6,241 nt of DNA from Brachybacterium sp. (GCA_027322375.1 DAHVRS010000180.1:1-6241); one strand, 5' to 3'; counted from the stretch's first letter, positions 1 through 4,920 are shown. The notes: generated from the sequence alone by a model not told the origin. Numbers and translations: made by a program.

Positions 1-178
1 CGAGCAGCGCGTTGGGGTTACGCGCGATCAGAGCGGTCTCGTGGCCCGGGAGGGACAGGTGGTAGGGGGTCTCGCCGTGCCCGTACAGGACGGCGGGCAC
101 GCGGCCCTCGGTGCGCAGGCGGCGCGAGGCGCCCTTGCCGAAGTCCTCGCGCAGCTCGACGTTCAGCTTCTCAGCCAT
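1..178 (-). CDS. rplY: 50S ribosomal protein L25 / Ctc family, N-terminal part (cut by window edge)
   Basis: The first 59 codons of a gene reading leftward out of the window. The protein begins [20 protein letters not shown] and continues with a [12 protein letters not shown] segment. The G-K-G-A-S-R-R-L-R...G-R-V-P-A-V-L-Y-G pattern at residues 14-33 is the hallmark of the L25/TL5/Ctc family, which binds 5S rRNA in the large ribosomal subunit. Actinobacterial members usually have a second C-terminal beta-rich (TL5/Ctc) domain, which would lie outside the window, so the long or short form cannot be decided here. The ATG at 178-176 is chosen because an AGGAG (191-187) stands 8 bases upstream. 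An in-frame GTG at 232-230 would add 18 unconserved residues. The neighbour across the gap is on the opposite strand, so the gene needs its own promoter within 179-618. Confidence 0.93.
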   Translation of the reverse strand, partial: MAEKLNVELREDFGKGASRRLRTEGRVPAVLYGHGETPYHLSLPGHETALIARNPNALL

Positions 179-314
179 GGAGTGTGCTCCTCGTGGGTGC
201 GGTGGCTCGACGATGAGCGACGCACGGGGCACAAGGAGGGCAGGCCTCCTGGGGATCCGCACCGCGTCGATCACGGAGGAGCCGGAGGCCCTCCCTCGCC
301 GAAGTGACGCGCAG

Positions 315-320
315 AGACTA
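315..320 (-). promoter_or_regulatory. Possible -10 element for rplY
   Basis: On the minus strand these bases read TAGTCT, fitting the actinobacterial TANNNT -10 pattern, about 137 bases before the rplY ATG. A weak -35 match, GAGACG (343-338), lies 17 bases further upstream. A TANNNT match is common by chance, so this is only a candidate. Confidence 0.25.
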
Positions 321-481
321 GCACGCAGCAGTCGGCGCGTCTCCAGCCCGGGCCCGGGACGTGAGCGGCGCCGCACGGCGCGGGGACGACGGCGCGGGCT
401 GCGCCCGTGGGACCCTCCCACCAGTCCGTTCCCGAAGCCGCTCCCCCGACCCCGCCTCCCTCCCCTGAACACTCCCACCGG

Positions 482-522
482 GACCTACGTCCCTGCAGGT
501 CAAAGGCCGAAAGTCGTGACCT
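482..522. promoter_or_regulatory. Cluster of three AGGTC half-sites in alternating orientation (operator candidate)
   Basis: GACCT at 482-486, AGGTCA at 497-502 and TGACCT at 517-522 are the same half-site in reverse, forward and reverse orientation. The last two form a perfect 6-bp inverted repeat with a 14-base spacer. An outer pair, GGGACC (480-485) and GGTCCC (524-529), encloses them. The cluster ends about 30 bases upstream of the TAATCT -10 candidate of the doxX-like gene, where an activator or repressor would bind. The binding protein is unknown and the operator reading is an inference. Confidence 0.35.
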
Positions 523-552
523 TGGTCCCCGATTCGAGGGCCCGCACCGCCC

Positions 553-571
553 TAATCTGTTCTTGTCAGAT
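553..571 (+). promoter_or_regulatory. Candidate -10 (TAATCT) with overlapping dyad, doxX-like promoter
   Basis: TAATCT at 553-558 fits TANNNT and lies 60 bases before the GTG start, in the least GC-rich part of the gap. No good -35 hexamer is visible 16-19 bases upstream (the best is CGATTC at 530-535), so an activator or alternative sigma factor may be needed. The -10 overlaps an inverted repeat, ATCTG (555-559) and CAGAT (567-571), and a second short one, TGTC (564-567) and GACA (573-576), either of which could be a repressor site. Confidence 0.35.
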
Positions 572-618
572 CGACACCACGAGATCCGATCCCCGGATCC
601 TCCTCGAAAGGCAGAACC

Positions 619-1215
619 GTGAGCGCCTTCGCTGTCACCCCCGCCGCCGCCACCCCCACCGGCCGCATCCCCGCCACCGCGGAGCGGGCCCGTCACTTCC
701 AGCCCGCGGTCACCGCTGCGGCGCCCGCACGATGGGGCTTCACCCTGCTGGGCATCGCCCGGCTGATGGTCGGCTTCACCTTCCTGTGGGCCTTCCTCGA
801 CAAGATGTTCGGCCTCGGCTTCGCGACTCCTGCCGAGTACGCCTGGCTCCGGGGCGGGTCCCCGACGGCCGGCTTCCTCGGCGGCTCGATCGAGGGCGGC
901 AACCCCTTCGCCGGGGTGTGGAGCTTCTTCCTGTCGATCAACCCGATCACCGATGTGCTGTTCATGCTGGGCCTGCTCGGTGTGGGTGTCGCGTTCATGC
1001 TCGGGATCGGCACCCGGGTCGCGGCGGTCTCCGCCGCCGCGATGTACACGCTGATGTACCTCGCCGCGTTCCCGATGTCCACCAACCCGCTCTACGACAC
1101 GCACCTGCTGCTCGCTGTCGCGGTCCTCGCGATGGCCGGGCTCGCCGCTGGTGACCACGTCGGCCTCGGCCGGCAGTGGGCGCGGCTCGTCGGCAAGTGG
1201 AAGTTCCTGCTCTGA
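619..1215 (+). CDS. DoxX/DoxD-like four-helix integral membrane protein
   Basis: A 198-residue membrane protein. After a hydrophilic Ala/Pro/Thr-rich N-terminus (1-38) come four hydrophobic segments at about 40-62, 111-131, 133-152 and 161-178. Between the first two is a long extracytoplasmic-type loop containing a G-S-P-T-A-G-F-L-G-G segment (80-89). This layout is that of the DoxX superfamily, in particular actinobacterial proteins annotated as DoxD-like (thiosulfate:quinone oxidoreductase large subunit) or simply DoxX family. A redox role at the membrane is family knowledge for only a few members. No thiosulfate-oxidation partner (DoxA) is visible, so the substrate stays unknown. The GTG start has GAAAGG (606-611) 7 bases upstream. 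The gene stands alone, divergent from rplY and convergent with prs, and is probably a single-gene transcript ending at the hairpin 41 bases past its stop. Confidence 0.8.
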   Translation: MSAFAVTPAAATPTGRIPATAERARHFQPAVTAAAPARWGFTLLGIARLMVGFTFLWAFLDKMFGLGFATPAEYAWLRGGSPTAGFLGGSIEGGNPFAGVWSFFLSINPITDVLFMLGLLGVGVAFMLGIGTRVAAVSAAAMYTLMYLAAFPMSTNPLYDTHLLLAVAVLAMAGLAAGDHVGLGRQWARLVGKWKFLL

Positions 1216-1255
1216 GACTCGTGCCCGCCTGATGCACCGGTCTCGCCGGACGCGC

Positions 1256-1293
1256 TGCGGCCCCCGTCCCTCTTCGGAGGGGCGGGGGCCGCA
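1256..1293. terminator. 17-bp hairpin with TTCG tetraloop between convergent genes
   Basis: Bases 1256-1272 pair with 1277-1293 without interruption: 11 perfect pairs (TGCGGCCCCCG with CGGGGGCCGCA), then six more with one T-G wobble on this strand. They close on a C(TTCG)G loop, an exceptionally stable tetraloop. It lies 41 bases after the doxX-like stop and 58 bases after the prs stop. It has no T-run on either side, as is usual for high-GC actinobacterial terminators. Because the stem is near symmetrical it can serve both convergent genes, although the loop on the minus strand reads CGAA. Confidence 0.8.
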
Positions 1294-1335
1294 GTCATTC
1301 ACGTCCGCCCGGCGGGACGTCCATCGGGCGCGAAG

Positions 1336-1359
1336 CTCTCAGCCGATCTCTCAGCCGAC
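1336..1359. repeat. 12-bp tandem duplication covering the prs stop codon
   Basis: CTCTCAGCCGAT (1336-1347) is followed directly by CTCTCAGCCGAC (1348-1359), 11 of 12 bases identical. In the prs reading frame the copies read ...V-G-stop and, past the stop, E-I-G-stop. The gene therefore carries a second in-frame stop 12 bases after the first. It looks like a small slippage duplication. Confidence 0.8.
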
Positions 1360-2334
1360 CTCGCCGTCGAAGATGCTCGTGACGGAGCCGTCGTCGAAGA
1401 CAGCGCGGATCGCGCGGGCGAGCAGCGGGGCGATCGACAGCTGGGTGAGGCGGTCGAACTGCTTCTCCGGCGGGACCGGGAGGGTGTTGGTGCAGATGAC
1501 CTCGCGCACCGCGCTGTTCTGGAGACGCTCGGTCGCCGGGTCCGACAGGATCGGGTGGGTGGTCGCGATGACCACGGAGGCCGCACCGTTCGCCGCGAGC
1601 GCATCGGCCGCCTGGACGATCGTGCCGGCGGTGTCGATCATGTCGTCGACGAGGATGCAGGTCTTCCCCTCGACGTCACCGATCACGCGCTTGGCGACAG
1701 CCTGGTTGGGGCGCGTGATGTCGCGGGTCTTGTGGATGAAGGCGAGGTTCACGCCGCCCAGGTGCTTCGCCCACTGCTCGGCGACGCGGATGCGGCCCGC
1801 GTCGGGCGAGACCACGGCGATGTCCTCGTGGCCGTACTGGCGCTGGACGTAGTCGGCGAGGATCGGCATCGCCATGAGGTGGTCCACCGGCCGCTCGAAG
1901 TAGCCCTGGACCTGAGGGGCGTGGAGATCCACCGAGATGAGGCGATCCACACCGGCGGTCTCATAGAGGTCCGCCATGAGGCGGGCGGAGATCGGCTCGC
2001 GGCCGCGGTGCTTCTTGTCCTGGCGGGCGTAGGGGAAGCTCGGCGCGATCGCGGTGATGCGCTTGGCGGAGGCTCGCTTGAGCGCGTCGATCATGATGAG
2101 GTGCTCCATCACCCACGTGTTGATCGGCGCGGGGTGGGACTGCAGCACGAAGACATCGGTGCCGCGCACGGACTCGCCGTAGCGGACGTAGATCTCGCCG
2201 TTGGCGAAGTCCCAGGCATCCATCGGCAGGACCTCGACGCCGAGCTCGGCGGCGACCTCCTGGGCGAGCACCGGGTGCGCGCGTCCTGACGCCAGGACCA
2301 GTCGCTTCTCCCCCGTGGTGACGATTCCGCTCAT
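1351..2334 (-). CDS. prs: Ribose-phosphate pyrophosphokinase (PRPP synthase)
   Basis: A 327-residue cytosolic enzyme making 5-phosphoribosyl-1-pyrophosphate from ribose 5-phosphate and ATP, the precursor for purines, pyrimidines, His, Trp and NAD. Visible class I features are D-F-A-N-G-E-I (42-48), the flexible loop Y-A-R-Q-D-K-K-H-R-G-R-E-P-I (102-115), the metal-binding signature D-L-H-A-P-Q (136-141) with its catalytic His (138), the catalytic-loop Lys in H-K-T-R-D (201-205), and the PRPP-binding motif ILVDDMIDTAGT (227-238). Length is close to the family's usual 310-330. The ATG at 2334 overlaps the glmU stop as ATGA. An AGGAG (2350-2346) lies 11 bases upstream inside glmU, so translation is probably coupled to glmU. 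The gene between prs and rplY is on the other strand, so the leftward transcript should end at the hairpin at 1256-1293. Confidence 0.97.
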   Translation of the reverse strand: MSGIVTTGEKRLVLASGRAHPVLAQEVAAELGVEVLPMDAWDFANGEIYVRYGESVRGTDVFVLQSHPAPINTWVMEHLIMIDALKRASAKRITAIAPSFPYARQDKKHRGREPISARLMADLYETAGVDRLISVDLHAPQVQGYFERPVDHLMAMPILADYVQRQYGHEDIAVVSPDAGRIRVAEQWAKHLGGVNLAFIHKTRDITRPNQAVAKRVIGDVEGKTCILVDDMIDTAGTIVQAADALAANGAASVVIATTHPILSDPATERLQNSAVREVICTNTLPVPPEKQFDRLTQLSIAPLLARAIRAVFDDGSVTSIFDGEVG

Positions 2335-3839
2335 CGCTGCCCGTTCTCCTCAGTGCTCTCGGCGCCATGCTGTGCAGTCTCGCCGGCGGCGGACCGGTCC
2401 TCGGAGGCGAGGGCGGCGCGTGCCGCGTCCTCGGAGGCGGTCCCGGCCCGTCGGCGCATTGTCCATCCTTCCACGTTCCGCTGGGCGACGGCGCTCACTC
2501 CGAGAGCTCCCGCCGGCACATCCTTGCGGACCGTGGTCCCGGCGCCGGTGGCCGCGCCGTCGCCGATCGTGACGGGGGCGACGAGCACGTTGTCGGCGCC
2601 CACGCGCACGTGCTTGCCGATGGTGGTGCGGTGCTTCTGGACGCCGTCGTAGTTCGCGACGATCGTGCCGGCGCCGACGTTCGTGCCCTCGCCCACGGTC
2701 GCATCTCCCACGTAGCTGAGGTGCGGGATCTTCCCGCCCTCGCCGATCACGGCGTTCTTGGTCTCGACGAAGCCGCCGATCTTGCCCTTCGCGCCGAGGT
2801 CGGTGCCCGCACGCAGGTAGGAGAAGGGGCCGACGGTCGCGCCTGCGCCGACGACGGCGAGCAGCGCGTGGGAGCGGACCACCTCGGCGCCCGCGCCCAC
2901 CTCGGTGTCGCGCAGGGTGGTGTCCGGGCCGATCACGGCCTCCTCCCCGATGTCGGTCGCGCCGTGCAGCTGCACGCCGGGGAGGATCTTCGCGTCCTGG
3001 CCGATGGAGACGTCGGCGTCGATCCAGGTGGTGGCGGGGTCGACGATCGTGACACCCGCGCGCATGTGCCGTTCGAGGGTGCGGCGGTTCATCTCGGCGC
3101 CGAGCTGGGCGAGCTGGACGCGGTCATTGACGCCTTCGACCATCATCACGTCCTCGGTGACGACGGCCCGCACGGAGCGGCCGTCGGAGCGCGCGATGGA
3201 GAGGACGTCGGTGAGGTACATCTCGCCCTGCGCGTTGTCTGTCGTGATGCGGCCGAGCGCGTCGCGGAGCACGGCGATGTCGAAGGCGTAGATGCCGGAG
3301 TTGATCTCGTCGATCGCACGCTGGGCCTCGTCGGCGTCCTTGTGCTCGACGATGCCGTGGACCTCGGTGCCGTCCTCGCTGCGCAGGATGCGGCCGTAGC
3401 CGGTGGGGTCCGGGACCCGGGCGCTGAGGACGGTGACGGCGGCGCCGGACTCCTCGTGGGAGGCGACCAGCTCGCGCAGGGTCTCCGCCTCCAGCAGCGG
3501 CACATCGCCATAGGTGACCAGGACCGTGCCCGCCGCGGCGGTCACCTTCTCGAGACCGCACTGGACGGCGCGGCCGGTGCCGGGGATCTCGTCCTGGTCC
3601 GCGACGATCACCTCGGAGGCATGCTCGGCGAGGTGCTCGGCGACGCGCTCGCGCTCATGGCGCAGGACGACCACCAGCTCCGACGGGCCGGTGCCCTCGG
3701 CGGCGGTCAGCGCATGCACGAGCAGGGAGCGGCCCCCGATCTCGTGGAGCACCTTCGGGGTGCGGGACTTCATGCGCGTCCCGGCCCCAGCGGCCAGGAC
3801 GATCACGGCGGCGGGGGAAGGGGTCTCAGTGGTCTCCAC
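2331..3839 (-). CDS. glmU: Bifunctional GlmU: GlcN-1-P acetyltransferase / UDP-GlcNAc pyrophosphorylase
   Basis: A 502-residue enzyme for the last two steps to UDP-N-acetylglucosamine, needed for peptidoglycan and other glycans. The N-terminal nucleotidyltransferase domain (about 10-240) has L-A-A-G-A-G-T-R-M-K-S...P-K-V-L-H (15-32), T-Y-G-D-V-P-L-L (109-116) and G-V-N-D-R (236-240). The C-terminal left-handed beta-helix (about 265-450) shows hexapeptide repeats, the Y-L-R-A-G segment (341-345), and K-I-P-H-L-S-Y-V-G-D (370-379) with the acetyltransferase His (373). G-A-G-T-I-V-A-N-Y-D-G (389-399) follows. The tail from about 460 is Ala/Glu/Arg-rich, as in other actinobacterial GlmU. I chose the GTG at 3839: an AGGAG lies 8 bases upstream and the conserved protein begins 10 residues later. 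In-frame starts further up (3908, 3938) fall inside tRNA-Gln. The stop overlaps the prs start. Confidence 0.96.
   Translation of the reverse strand: METTETPSPAAVIVLAAGAGTRMKSRTPKVLHEIGGRSLLVHALTAAEGTGPSELVVVLRHERERVAEHLAEHASEVIVADQDEIPGTGRAVQCGLEKVTAAAGTVLVTYGDVPLLEAETLRELVASHEESGAAVTVLSARVPDPTGYGRILRSEDGTEVHGIVEHKDADEAQRAIDEINSGIYAFDIAVLRDALGRITTDNAQGEMYLTDVLSIARSDGRSVRAVVTEDVMMVEGVNDRVQLAQLGAEMNRRTLERHMRAGVTIVDPATTWIDADVSIGQDAKILPGVQLHGATDIGEEAVIGPDTTLRDTEVGAGAEVVRSHALLAVVGAGATVGPFSYLRAGTDLGAKGKIGGFVETKNAVIGEGGKIPHLSYVGDATVGEGTNVGAGTIVANYDGVQKHRTTIGKHVRVGADNVLVAPVTIGDGAATGAGTTVRKDVPAGALGVSAVAQRNVEGWTMRRRAGTASEDAARAALASEDRSAAGETAQHGAESTEENGQR
2397..2439. repeat. Two 13-bp direct repeats in the glmU tail
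   Basis: GTCCTCGGAGGCG occurs at 2397-2409 and again at 2427-2439, exactly 30 bases apart. Because the period is ten codons, the GlmU tail carries A-S-E-D twice (468-471 and 478-481). This lies in the low-complexity C-terminal extension outside both catalytic domains. It suggests growth of the tail by in-frame duplication. Confidence 0.7.
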
Positions 3840-3847
3840 GTCGGCTG

Positions 3848-3852
3848 CTCCT
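3848..3852 (-). promoter_or_regulatory. Ribosome binding site that fixes the glmU start
   Basis: On the minus strand this is AGGAG (within GAGGAGC), 8 bases before the GTG at 3839. It is the only good site in the 60 bases between the tRNA and the conserved part of GlmU, and it rules out the longer readings that start within the tRNA. Confidence 0.85.
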
Positions 3853-3877
3853 CGGGATCGACGGGTGGGTCGTGCCG

Positions 3878-3895
3878 CAGCGCCATCACGCGCTG
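3878..3895 (-). other. Small hairpin just 3' of tRNA-Gln
   Basis: CAGCGC (3878-3883) pairs with GCGCTG (3890-3895) around a 6-base loop, four bases after the tRNA discriminator base. There is no T-run, and the glmU binding site follows 25 bases later. It may mark 3'-end processing of a joint tRNA-glmU transcript or act as a weak terminator; the sequence does not decide. Confidence 0.35.
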
Positions 3896-3899
3896 AGCG

Positions 3900-3971
3900 T
3901 TCCGCCATCAGGACTCGAACCTGAAACATCAGAACCAAAATCTGAGGTGTTGCCGATTACACCATGGCGGA
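3900..3971 (-). tRNA. tRNA-Gln, anticodon TTG
   Basis: The minus strand folds into a complete cloverleaf. It has a 7-bp acceptor stem TCCGCCA/TGGCGGA, a 4-bp D stem GTGT/ACAC with an 8-base loop, and an anticodon stem TCAGA/TCTGA with loop TTTTGGT. The variable region has 4 bases, the T stem is TCAGG/CCTGA with loop TTCGAGT, and the discriminator is A at 3900. Bases 34-36 are TTG, reading CAA (and CAG by wobble). CCA is not encoded. The next minus-strand feature is glmU, 60 bases downstream with no clear terminator between, so joint transcription is likely. A tRNA-Gln before glmU is, as I recall, common in actinobacteria. Confidence 0.97.
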
Positions 3972-3982
3972 CCACGACCGCT

Positions 3983-4057
3983 GGGTCGGCGCGGGGCCGA
4001 CCCCGGGGACCGTGCCCGAGGGCCGGTCCGACGGGCGCCGGCGAAGTCCCCGGCGCC
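3983..4057. repeat. Three consecutive hairpins upstream of tRNA-Gln
   Basis: Hairpin A: GGGTCGGC (3983-3990) with GCCGACCC (3996-4003), 5-base loop. Hairpin B: GGACCG (4007-4012) with CGGTCC (4024-4029), extended by GCC/GGC across a one-base bulge to a CGAG loop. Hairpin C: GGCGCCGG (4034-4041) with CCGGCGCC (4050-4057), 8-base loop. They are separated by only 3 and 4 bases. If the tRNA is transcribed from the TAGGAT candidate, all three lie in its 5' leader, about 12 to 86 bases before the mature tRNA. No T-run follows any of them. Possible roles are a processing signal, a structured leader or an insulator between divergent units. Confidence 0.6.
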
Positions 4058-4071
4058 GCGGGCGCGGCCCG

Positions 4072-4077
4072 ATCCTA
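4072..4077 (-). promoter_or_regulatory. Candidate -10 of the tRNA-Gln/glmU promoter
   Basis: On the minus strand this reads TAGGAT, fitting TANNNT, and lies 100 bases before the tRNA 5' end. It is the best -10 match I see upstream of the tRNA in an otherwise extremely GC-rich stretch. No convincing -35 is visible (CCTCCA at a 17-base spacing). A promoter nearer the tRNA cannot be excluded. Confidence 0.35.
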
Positions 4078-4139
4078 CCGTCAGGGCGAGAGGGTGGAGG
4101 GCTCGTCCGCCACGGGCGCGCAGGCCAGGGGCGGAGAGG

Positions 4140-4170
4140 GTGAGCTGCGTCCCTGCGGGGCGCCGCTCAC
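4140..4170. repeat. 13-bp hairpin in the tetR upstream region
   Basis: GTGAGC (4140-4145) pairs with GCTCAC (4165-4170). After one T/C mismatch, GCGTCCC (4147-4153) pairs with GGGGCGC (4157-4163), with one T-G wobble, around a TGC triloop. It lies about 100 bases before tetR, without a T-run. It could be a regulator-binding dyad or a terminator-like barrier between the divergent units. Confidence 0.5.
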
Positions 4171-4212
4171 GCCCTGTCCGTCGGCCGCCTGGCCCCTTCG
4201 CCGGCCCGTCGT

Positions 4213-4259
4213 GCTGGGACGCGCGTGCCCGTGCGGCTGGGGCGCGCGTACCCGTGTGG
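4213..4259 (+). promoter_or_regulatory. Tandem 23-bp-period repeat before tetR (operator candidate)
   Basis: The segments starting TGGGACGCGCGTGCCCGTG (4215) and TGGGGCGCGCGTACCCGTG (4238) are direct repeats, 19 of 22 bases identical at a period of 23. Two further upstream bases (4213-4214) also match. The first copy contains the 8-bp palindrome ACGCGCGT (4219-4226). A further palindrome, CTCGCGAG (4264-4271), touches the tetR start codon. TetR-family regulators commonly bind such sites beside their own start and repress themselves, so autoregulation is the natural inference. Confidence 0.5.
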
Positions 4260-4272
4260 GAGACTCGCGAGC

Positions 4273-4920
4273 ATGGCGGAGAAGGCAGTGACCAGGGGTC
4301 GAGCGGCACGCATGTCGGGCAGGGAGCGTCGAGAGCAGCTCGTGGCGGTGGGGCGCCGCGTCTTCGCCGAGAAGGGCTTCGACATGACCACGGTCGAGGA
4401 GATCGCGGCCCGGGCGAAGGTGTCCAAGCCGATCGTCTACGAGCACTTCGGCGGCAAGGAGGGGCTGTACGCGGTGGTCGTGGACCGGGAGGTCTCCACC
4501 CTGCTCTCCGCCCTCGAGCACTCCCTCGCCGAGCAGCGCGCCCATCCGCGGGTGCTCATGGAGCGGGCGGCGCTGGCGTTCCTCTCCTACATCGACGAGA
4601 ACGAGGACGGCTTCCGGATCCTGGTGCGGGACTCTCCCGTCAGCCGTTCCGTGGGCACCTTCTCCTCCCTGCTGACCGATGTCGCGCACCGGGTCGAGGA
4701 GATCCTCGCCGCACAGCTGTCCCTGCACTCCTACCCGGCCCGCGACGCGACGATCTACGCGCAGATGCTGGTGGGCATGGTCGCGTACACGGGCCAGTGG
4801 TGGCTCGAAACGCGCAAGCCGTCCAAGGAGGTCGTCGCCGCGCGCATGGTGAACCTCTCCTGGTACGGGCTCGGCGCGCTGCAGAAGAAGCCCGGTCTGC
4901 GCGGGGTCGCAGGAGACTGA
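4273..4920 (+). CDS. TetR/AcrR family transcriptional regulator (Rv1019-like by position)
   Basis: A 215-residue protein. The N-terminal TetR DNA-binding domain spans about 17-70: R-R-E-Q-L-V-A-V-G-R-R-V-F-A-E-K-G-F, then the helix-turn-helix T-T-V-E-E-I-A-A-R-A-K-V-S-K-P-I-V-Y-E-H-F (39-59) and G-G-K-E-G-L-Y (60-66). The rest (75-205) is an all-helical ligand and dimer domain with G-Q-W-W-L-E-T at 174-180. The ATG at 4273 is preferred: GGGAGA (4258-4263) lies 9 bases upstream. An upstream ATG at 4225 would put the repeats into the coding region, and an ATG at 4312 remains possible. The divergent position next to glmU matches M. tuberculosis Rv1019, which I recall as an autorepressor linked to downstream mfd; no mfd is in this window. 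The ligand is unknown. marR follows after 72 bases on the same strand. Confidence 0.92.
   Translation: MAEKAVTRGRAARMSGRERREQLVAVGRRVFAEKGFDMTTVEEIAARAKVSKPIVYEHFGGKEGLYAVVVDREVSTLLSALEHSLAEQRAHPRVLMERAALAFLSYIDENEDGFRILVRDSPVSRSVGTFSSLLTDVAHRVEEILAAQLSLHSYPARDATIYAQMLVGMVAYTGQWWLETRKPSKEVVAARMVNLSWYGLGALQKKPGLRGVAGD

Larger units (their letters stand above)
179..618. other. Divergent intergenic region between rplY and doxX-like gene
   Basis: This 440-bp stretch has no convincing gene. Open frames crossing it are Arg/Pro/Gly-rich and match no family I recognise. It should hold the rplY promoter (leftward) and the doxX-like promoter (rightward). Near rplY there is a 6-bp hairpin, AGGAGG (234-239) with CCTCCT (245-250) around a 5-base loop, inside the presumed rplY leader. 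The part from about 480 to 600 is less GC-rich and contains the dyads and promoter candidate listed separately. A second small hairpin, GATCCG (583-588) with CGGATC (594-599), lies just before the doxX-like ribosome binding site. Confidence 0.6.
3972..4272. other. Divergent, hairpin-rich intergenic region between tRNA-Gln and tetR
   Basis: This 301-bp gap has no credible gene. It must supply the leftward tRNA-Gln/glmU promoter and the rightward tetR promoter. It contains four non-overlapping hairpins (three within 3983-4057 and one at 4140-4170), one -10 candidate, and a tandem 23-bp repeat next to tetR. These are entered separately. Confidence 0.7.

Noticed and set aside
179..232. GTG at 232-230 as an earlier rplY start, with AGGAGG at 250-245
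   Set aside because: The extra 18 residues do not resemble the L25 N-terminus, the spacing of 12 is long, and the ATG at 178 has its own AGGAG at 8 bases.
563..590. TTGTCA (563-568) as a -35 paired with TCCGAT (585-590) for the doxX-like gene
   Set aside because: The -10 lacks the A at position two that is nearly always present in TANNNT. TAATCT at 553 is the better match.
271..1302. Long minus-strand open frame (343 codons) across the intergenic region and the doxX-like gene
   Set aside because: It is Arg/Gly/Glu-rich low-complexity translation of GC-rich DNA, overlaps a clear membrane protein gene on the other strand, crosses the terminator hairpin and shows no family motif.
1555..2289. 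Plus-strand open frame opposite prs
   Set aside because: It lies wholly antisense to an unmistakable PRPP synthase, and its Asp/Val/His-rich product resembles no family.
2367..3896. Long plus-strand open frame (509 codons) opposite glmU
   Set aside because: It is an antisense shadow of glmU, caused by the scarcity of stop codons in high-GC DNA, with Asp/Gly/Ala/His-rich composition and no recognisable domain.
3840..3938. Upstream starts for glmU at 3938 or 3908
   Set aside because: Both start codons fall inside the tRNA-Gln gene and would add a non-conserved basic extension. The GTG at 3839 has a proper ribosome binding site.
4225..4272. ATG at 4225 as the tetR start
   Set aside because: It would place the tandem DNA repeat inside the gene as an unconserved extension, and the ATG at 4273 has a GGGAGA at a suitable distance.
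3872..4291. Plus-strand open frame across tRNA-Gln and the intergenic region
   Set aside because: It reads through the tRNA in antisense and through the hairpins, giving a Gly/Ala/Arg/Pro-rich product with no plausible ribosome binding site.
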